A stretch of 64,000 bases of DNA from Thioalkalivibrio sp. ALMg11. Lineage in GTDB: Bacteria; Pseudomonadota; Gammaproteobacteria; Ectothiorhodospirales; Ectothiorhodospiraceae. The notes under the pieces were generated by a model. It did not search any database. It worked only from the letters and a program-made list of their open reading frames with translations, and was not told the DNA's origin. The translations under genes and the position numbers were made by a program. This document shows, one piece after another, positions 59,246 to 64,000 of this stretch. Where the stretch lies: assembly GCF_000377905.1 (NCBI RefSeq), contig NZ_KB898871.1, positions 407,001-471,000 of the forward strand, read 5' to 3'. Position 1 is the first letter of the stretch. Each line of letters opens with the position of its first letter.

Positions 59246-59989
59246 TCAGAGGTATTTCTTGAAGCTCGAAGCCGTAATGGCGATGGTGATCGCATTGAGC
59301 AGGGCGAACGGGAGAATGACCCAATTCGGGTGGACCGAAAACGGCAGTGCGAGGTAGACCACCCAGGCCATGGCGATCGAGGGCGCCATCAGCCGTTTCG
59401 CGTGGTGGTAGACGAACGACGATTCGCGGCCACCCCCCCAGCGGCGCAGATCGCGCTGCACGAGTCCATCGACCAGGGCGACCATGGCGAACAGGACGAA
59501 CACCGGCATGGCGAGGGTCAGCACCCCCAGGCGGAGGGCGAAGACCTGCGTGATCGCCATGCCGGCCAGGACATAAGGCTCAATGGAGTGATACCCGTTG
59601 CGCAGAGAGTGCACGATCCGGCCATCCTCGGGGTGCGCGGGAATCGACAGCCACTCCACGAGCGAGTGGATCCCCGTGTACTCAAACAGGAAGCGATAGG
59701 ACACCTCCGCGAAGCTGCGCGCGTAGCCCCCTGGATCCGCGGTCAACATGGACTGACGAAAGTCCTCGTTGAGGTAGCCGATCTCGCGTTCGAGCATCTG
59801 CTGGCTGTGCTGGATGCCTTGCTCCGGCCAGATCCAGGTCATGCCGACCCATTCCGCCACCAGGGAAAACAGCAACGCCGCGAGCAACCACAGGACGATC
59901 TGGCCCGCGAGGTTCAGCGTTCGCCCGATCAGCCCCGGGTCGCGCTGCTGCGCGGGGTGACTCGATGTCTGCCGGCGTGCGCTCGCCAT
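59246..59989 (-). CDS. TIGR03747-like (DUF4400) membrane protein
   Basis: A 247-residue inner-membrane protein with helices at about 25-45 (GQIVLWLLAALLFSLVAEWVGM), 150-200 and 215-240. WPEQGIQHSQQMLEREIGYLNEDF and RSSFVYHH-like HHAKRLMAPS match the DUF4400 family that follows traD in these ICEs. Start 59989 makes a TGATG junction with traD. Function unknown; it may help the coupling protein. Confidence 0.82.
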   Translation of the reverse strand: MASARRQTSSHPAQQRDPGLIGRTLNLAGQIVLWLLAALLFSLVAEWVGMTWIWPEQGIQHSQQMLEREIGYLNEDFRQSMLTADPGGYARSFAEVSYRFLFEYTGIHSLVEWLSIPAHPEDGRIVHSLRNGYHSIEPYVLAGMAITQVFALRLGVLTLAMPVFVLFAMVALVDGLVQRDLRRWGGGRESSFVYHHAKRLMAPSIAMAWVVYLALPFSVHPNWVILPFALLNAITIAITASSFKKYL

Positions 59990-62070
59990 CAGGCGGGTTC
60001 CTGCGGGGCGACCGGCATGGCGGTGTCCTGCCACCAGTGCTCGGCGGTGGTGTAATCGCGCTGCATGCGCTCGGCGATGTCGGTGAGCGACCCGGGCATC
60101 ACCGGGTCCGCCTTACTGTCCGGGAGCGGCATGCGGATCTTCCAGAGCTGCCCCCCCTCGATCAGGGCGAACGCCTGACCCTTGGGCAGGGTGACGATGT
60201 CGGACGGCGTGAGCAGCGGGACCTCGGTTACCGTGATGCGGTCTTCGTTGCGGCTGGAGAAGTGCTGGTCGGATTCGGGATCGGCCGAATCGTTGGTGCC
60301 GGATACCTGCATGAGCGTGTTGATCTCGACCTGCGGAAGCTGCTCGGTGAGCATTTCGGCCGTCTCGTACTCCTTCACCCTGAGCATGACCAGCGTGTTG
60401 AAGTTACCGGCCACCTGGCCGGCCTTGGGCTTGGATCCGATCCGGGCCTCGACGTCGGACCAGGTCTGCGTATAGGCCGTGACCTGGAACCCCGCGCCAC
60501 CGGCCTTGTTCAGCAGAGGGATGAACTCGTCGCCGATCAGCTCGTTGAACTCGTCCGCATGCACGTTGACGGTCGGGAGCCCCGACCGACCACCATCCGG
60601 TAGCCCGTCGTCCTGCCCATGCTTGTACAGCTGACCCGCGACGGAGCAGAGATCCGCGAACATCGAGTTGCCCACGGCCGCCGCCACGTCGGCATCCGAG
60701 AGCGCGTCGAGGCCCACGTAGACGATGCCGCCGGTGCGGATGATCTCCCGCCAGGAGAAGATCGGGCGCGGATCGTCGGTGTCGAGATAGTCGGGGGCGA
60801 TCAGCTCCGCCGTCTTGCCGGTGGTCAGCTTTTCCATCAGGGGGAGCAGCGAAGCCACGATCTTGTCGAAATAGGTCTTGTCGTACTCGAAGGCGCTGCG
60901 CAGTCCGTCGGCGACCGGGTCGAACAGCCCCTGCTCCTTGGCGTAGAGCATCAGGGCGACGGCACGCTTGTCCCGACCCTGCAGGTTGCGCGGTAGCTGG
61001 CGTTCGTTGGTGTTGGCCTCGCGCCGCCCCACTTCCTCTTTCCAGCCTTCGGGTGCCACGCTGGGGAGCCAGTGCTCGTAGTATTCGATCAGCAGCGGCT
61101 CGATGTAGGTGATGTGCCGGAGGATCTGTTGGTAATCCGGGCGTCGGCCCAGCGCCACGATCGCCTGAGATACGATGTTCACGAATCGCCACGCGAACTC
61201 CTTGAAGGCGGCACTGTTGCCTTCGCTCGGGAGCTGGTTCGAGACACGGGTGGCGACCTCGGTAATGCGGCTGAATGACCCGACGGCGTTGTAGCGTGCC
61301 GAGTGGTCGGGGTAGCCCAGGTGAAACATATAGAACTGGTCTTCGCGCCCCGCGCGCCGGGCCTCCGCATACATACGCTTGAGCAGCTCGGCATCCCCCT
61401 TGGGGTCGATCACGATGATGACGTCGCCGCGCCGGATGTCCTGAGTGATCAGCACTTCGGCCAGCCGCGTCTTGCCCACCCGGGTCGTACCCAGTACGAG
61501 GGTGTGCCCCACGCGCTCACCGAGATCCGTCCAGGCATCTTCCTCATCCGGCTCAACGGCGTGCAGCGCGGGTTTTCCCCCCACGGGAGGCAGAGGGGCC
61601 AGGGGGTTCCACCAGGACCGTTTCCCGAGTGCGCGCGCAATGCCGCGCAGCCCGGGGGTGGACTCCCACTGGACCTCCTTGCGCCGCGCCCAGCGGTACA
61701 GGTGGCCGGGATCCACGTAATGCTGGACCTCCGGTCGGATCGTGTCCCGCAGGCGCTGCGTGTGCTTCTGTGTCCAGCGGAACCCCCGTCCGAGGTAGAG
61801 CTTGCGGCGCGAGACGGGGATCTGTTTCGCGCTCATGGAAAACTCGGGCAGCTGTCGGAGGTGGCGGTGATACCGCACGATCCGCCACCCCTGTCGCGCC
61901 CGGTGCACGGCCAGTGCCCCGAGCATCGCCGCCGCGACCCAGGCGATCGAGGGGGTCATCATCAGGGCCCAGGGCGCGGCGACCGCGATGACGGCGGCGG
62001 CGCCGGCCACAAAGGCGGAGTAGAACTCGACCGGCGGCCGTAGCAGGGCCTCGACGGGCAGCTGGCTCAT
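59989..62070 (-). CDS. traD: Type IV coupling protein TraD (SXT/PFGI type)
   Basis: A 693-residue hexameric ATPase that brings the relaxase-DNA complex to the secretion channel. Two N-terminal helices (about 15-55) anchor it. Walker A is LGTTRVGKTRLAEVL; VIVIDPKGDAELLKRMYAEARRAG follows; the Walker B region is TVNVHADEFNELIGD; the arginine/TQTWSD segment AYTQTWSDVEARIG is family-typical. It overlaps the next gene upstream by 4 bases. Confidence 0.92.
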   Translation of the reverse strand: MSQLPVEALLRPPVEFYSAFVAGAAAVIAVAAPWALMMTPSIAWVAAAMLGALAVHRARQGWRIVRYHRHLRQLPEFSMSAKQIPVSRRKLYLGRGFRWTQKHTQRLRDTIRPEVQHYVDPGHLYRWARRKEVQWESTPGLRGIARALGKRSWWNPLAPLPPVGGKPALHAVEPDEEDAWTDLGERVGHTLVLGTTRVGKTRLAEVLITQDIRRGDVIIVIDPKGDAELLKRMYAEARRAGREDQFYMFHLGYPDHSARYNAVGSFSRITEVATRVSNQLPSEGNSAAFKEFAWRFVNIVSQAIVALGRRPDYQQILRHITYIEPLLIEYYEHWLPSVAPEGWKEEVGRREANTNERQLPRNLQGRDKRAVALMLYAKEQGLFDPVADGLRSAFEYDKTYFDKIVASLLPLMEKLTTGKTAELIAPDYLDTDDPRPIFSWREIIRTGGIVYVGLDALSDADVAAAVGNSMFADLCSVAGQLYKHGQDDGLPDGGRSGLPTVNVHADEFNELIGDEFIPLLNKAGGAGFQVTAYTQTWSDVEARIGSKPKAGQVAGNFNTLVMLRVKEYETAEMLTEQLPQVEINTLMQVSGTNDSADPESDQHFSSRNEDRITVTEVPLLTPSDIVTLPKGQAFALIEGGQLWKIRMPLPDSKADPVMPGSLTDIAERMQRDYTTAEHWWQDTAMPVAPQEPA

Positions 62071-62597
62071 TGTTCGATCCCCTCGCGCGAGATCAGGACC
62101 GGGTAGACGTCGAGCTGCAACCGCTCGGCGAGATCATCGCCGTGCGAGAGCTGGACCGGGATCCCGTGCGCGGTGTCGCGCACCCGTTCAAGGTCCTCGG
62201 GGGCCTCCGCCTGAACGAGCATGCACACGGCCCCCGCCTGCATGAGCGCGACCCGGTGGTGTTCCAGCCAGGCGAGCGATTGCGGATCCGAGCCCACCAA
62301 ACAGAGTGGACGTGGCATGTGCTGAAGCGTCTCGCGGACATGCGCCGGCGGCTGTCCCTGCAGCGGTGCCACGCGCAAGCGGGAGGGTTCGATGGGCAGC
62401 ATGCGCTCGGCCGCGTCGTTCAACGGGGGGAGTGCGGCCGTATTGCGAGGTGTGGGCTTCTCGGCGCCCTCCAGGCGTTCCAGGTAGGGGGCCGCCGAAC
62501 GGCCCTCACCCGTATCGAGGATCACCTCCAGGGCCTGCGCAGAGGCAGAGACGAAGAGAAGGGGCAGCAGGGCGGCCAGGGGGGACTTCACGATCAC
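62067..62597 (-). CDS. TIGR03765-like ICE protein (PFL_4695 type)
   Basis: A 176-residue exported protein with signal peptide (LAALLPLLFVSASAQA), then LEVILDTGEGRSAAPYLERL and a C-terminal domain MPRPLCLVGSDPQSLAWLEHHRVALMQAGAVCMLVQ...LQLDVYPVLISREGI. It starts with GTG at 62597 in a GTGA overlap with the transglycosylase stop, and overlaps traD by 4 bases. Role unknown; always beside traD in this ICE type. Confidence 0.8.
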   Translation of the reverse strand: MIVKSPLAALLPLLFVSASAQALEVILDTGEGRSAAPYLERLEGAEKPTPRNTAALPPLNDAAERMLPIEPSRLRVAPLQGQPPAHVRETLQHMPRPLCLVGSDPQSLAWLEHHRVALMQAGAVCMLVQAEAPEDLERVRDTAHGIPVQLSHGDDLAERLQLDVYPVLISREGIEQ

Positions 62598-63217
62598 GGC
62601 AGAGCCTCCAGATGGTGTTGGACGCGGGCCCGGTGGCGGGCGGCGTTGGTGGTGTTCGAGGGCGCGTGATAGAGGCCGCTGGCTTCCAGCCAGTGGCCGC
62701 TGCGTTCGTACTGCTCGCGCAGGATCGCGGCACCGATGCGGAGATTGCGATAGGGGTCGAGGGCCCGCGCCGGGTCCTGAAGGCGCTCCTCGTGCCAGTG
62801 CCAGTTGACCTGCATGAGGCCTATATCGATGTTCCGCTTCCCGGCCGCGAGGTGGCGCTCCAGGGCGTCCAGCGCCTCCCGGTACGTGCGGTATCGCTCC
62901 GGTCGCCCACCCACGTTGAGGGTCCAGGGCCACGGCCGCGCGGCACCCGTGGAAAGCCGTGCGCCGGATTCGGCGGCGGCGAGGGCGTACAGGACATCGG
63001 CCGGAACACCCTCGGCCTGAGCGACGCGGTGGTAGCCTTCAGGGACGCCGGCTGCCGCCTGGGTCGCGAGCGTTAGGGCAAGACCGGCTGCCAGCGCTGC
63101 CCGGATTGCCGCAACAGCGAGGGCGTGTCGTGATCGGCCAGCGTGCCGTCGTCGTGATTGAGGGTGATACGACCGGCTCGCACCAGGTCGATCGGGACCG
63201 TGTTCTCCGCCGCCCAT
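62594..63217 (-). CDS. Lytic transglycosylase (SLT domain) of the ICE; start uncertain
   Basis: A peptidoglycan-cutting enzyme that opens the wall for the T4SS. The SLT core shows VAQAEGVPADVLYALAAAESGA (catalytic Glu in AAAESG), GLMQVNWHWHEERLQDPARALDPYRNLRIGAAILRE and ASGLYHAPSN. A signal peptide lies at about 63130-63060 (ALAVAAIRAALAAGLALTLATQAAAG), but no ATG, GTG or TTG stands just before it in frame; the nearest ATG, 63217, overlaps the upstream gene by 145 bases. Either the overlap is real or a start was lost. Confidence 0.75.
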   Translation of the reverse strand: MGGGEHGPDRPGASRSYHPQSRRRHAGRSRHALAVAAIRAALAAGLALTLATQAAAGVPEGYHRVAQAEGVPADVLYALAAAESGARLSTGAARPWPWTLNVGGRPERYRTYREALDALERHLAAGKRNIDIGLMQVNWHWHEERLQDPARALDPYRNLRIGAAILREQYERSGHWLEASGLYHAPSNTTNAARHRARVQHHLEALP

Positions 63218-63843
63218 CGGCGCACCTCCTGATCCGCATCGGTATCCGTCAGAAAGACGTCCAGCCGCCACTGTGCCCCGTCCTGCAAGCGCTCCACGGC
63301 GCGTTCCAGGATGTCCCCGCAGCGGCCGCAGTCGCGGGCGGCGACCAGAACCACGCGATCATCCGCACCGAGGTCGTCCAGGGTGGGGGGCCTCGGCTCG
63401 CTGATTCTCGGTTCGGCACCGTCCGCAGCGCCGGACCGATCACGCGGCTCGATCAGCACCCGATCCGGGTAGAGGCGATCCCACGCGGCATCGTAGGCAT
63501 GCTGGAAGGCCAGTTCGCCGGTGACGCGATTGCGCTCCTGCTCCACGGCCAGTTCGGCGTAGTACCGGCGCTCTCGGTCCGACTCCGCATGAATCCCCAG
63601 GACCCATATCGGGTCCAGACCCGGCGACCAGAGTCCCCGTGGACCCTCCATGATGGCGTCGTAGCGTTCCCACTCGGCGTCGGAGAGATCCCAATGCCGG
63701 GTCCGGGCCGGCGCCGTCTCGACGCCTTCGGACGCTCGGGCCTCGGCGCGGGTCGCGTCGGACTCGACCGAACTGGCCTGAACGGTGCCGGAGAGTCCGG
63801 CCGCGACCAGCAACGCGATCACGGAGTAGCGAGGCCGGGTCAT
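63073..63843 (-). CDS. TIGR03759-like ICE protein with thioredoxin-like domain
   Basis: A 256-residue exported protein: signal peptide (SVIALLVAAGLSGTVQA), then HWDLSDAEWERYDAIMEGPRGLWSPGLDPIWVLGIHAESDRERRYYAEL, the TIGR03759 mark, and a C-terminal thioredoxin-like part with VVLVAARDCGRCGDILERAVE (CGRC) and WAAENTVPIDLVRAGRITLN (cis-Pro region VPIDL). It may keep disulfides of Cys-rich transfer proteins such as TraU. ATGA overlap with the partial gene upstream. Confidence 0.82.
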   Translation of the reverse strand: MTRPRYSVIALLVAAGLSGTVQASSVESDATRAEARASEGVETAPARTRHWDLSDAEWERYDAIMEGPRGLWSPGLDPIWVLGIHAESDRERRYYAELAVEQERNRVTGELAFQHAYDAAWDRLYPDRVLIEPRDRSGAADGAEPRISEPRPPTLDDLGADDRVVLVAARDCGRCGDILERAVERLQDGAQWRLDVFLTDTDADQEVRRWAAENTVPIDLVRAGRITLNHDDGTLADHDTPSLLRQSGQRWQPVLP

Positions 63844-64000
63844 GGGTGCCCCCGCATGCAGGGTCGCCCATCAATGAAATAGACCCGCTGTTCCCATTTG
63901 GACGAAAGATCGGCTTCGACCCGAGTCCGCTCGGCGACCCGGTCAAGGCAGGTCGGGGGTGGCTCGGGAATCGCGACGGGCTCGACGGGGGGCGGATCGG
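63840..64000 (-). CDS. C-terminal end of an ICE protein (partial)
   Basis: The frame enters from the right edge and stops at 63840 with an ATGA overlap. About 53 residues are seen: a Pro-rich stretch (PEPPPTC), then LDRVAERTRVEADLSSKWEQRVYFIDGRPCMRGHP with two Cys. Too little is present to name it; position suggests another exported transfer protein. Confidence 0.55.
   Translation of the reverse strand, partial: DPPPVEPVAIPEPPPTCLDRVAERTRVEADLSSKWEQRVYFIDGRPCMRGHP

Noticed and set aside
1-64000. CRISPR arrays, rRNA genes and complete insertion sequences
   Set aside because: I saw no regularly spaced repeats, no rRNA-like sequence and no transposase gene; the only recombinases are the integrase and the small resolvase.

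Overview
This GC-rich window reads as chromosome of a chemolithoautotrophic gammaproteobacterium, plausibly Ectothiorhodospiraceae/Thioalkalivibrio-like. That placement is an inference from a proteobacterial phosphoribulokinase, the gene order and the codon bias. About 33 kb of ordinary chromosome is followed by about 31 kb of an integrative and conjugative element (ICE) whose far end lies beyond the window.

Chromosome, 1-33 kb: gpmI and a small cupin; pyrE divergent from an ExoIII/Crc-like nuclease; an AmpG-type permease; an outer-membrane porin divergent from a MarR regulator. The regulator heads a run of genes (signal-anchored Fn3-like protein, M20 amidohydrolase, isochorismatase-like hydrolase, Na+/solute symporter, 40-residue membrane peptide, ATCase-like carbamoyltransferase, asparagine synthetase) that looks like uptake and breakdown of an N-carbamoyl/ureido or amide compound. 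Next is glnA with a readable sigma-54 promoter and two NtrC boxes. Then come a CDF metal transporter, glyQ-glyS, plsC, a degenerate metallo-beta-lactamase-like protein, tcdA-tatD, an aldo-keto reductase, a FIST sensor protein, phosphoribulokinase with an SLC13 permease, a tandem Usp, trmB, thiG-thiS, tRNA-Gly(CCC), an Irr-type Fur regulator and tRNA-Thr(CGT).

ICE, about 33.2 kb to past 64 kb: a tyrosine integrase lies beside tRNA-Thr. It is followed by a CsrA homologue carrying a ~39-residue insertion and a MobH relaxase. An accessory region follows: a ribbon-helix-helix protein, a large type III-like methyltransferase plus helicase/nuclease pair, a serine resolvase with a frameshifted WGR gene, and a ParD/ParE-like toxin-antitoxin pair. 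From 46.7 kb to the window end a tightly packed minus-strand operon encodes the type IV secretion apparatus of the PFGI-1/ICEclc (T4SS-G) kind: TraG, TIGR03755/03756/03757-like proteins, VirB4/TraC, lipoprotein, TraB-, TraK- and VirB8-like proteins, small membrane proteins, RAQPRD protein, DUF4400 protein, TraD coupling protein, lytic transglycosylase and TIGR03759-like protein.

The strongest candidates for new biology are the inserted CsrA with a GGA-rich leader, the type III-like system whose methyltransferase core sits in an AT-rich island and reads DPNY instead of DPPY, and the ureido/amide catabolic gene cluster with its palindromic operators.
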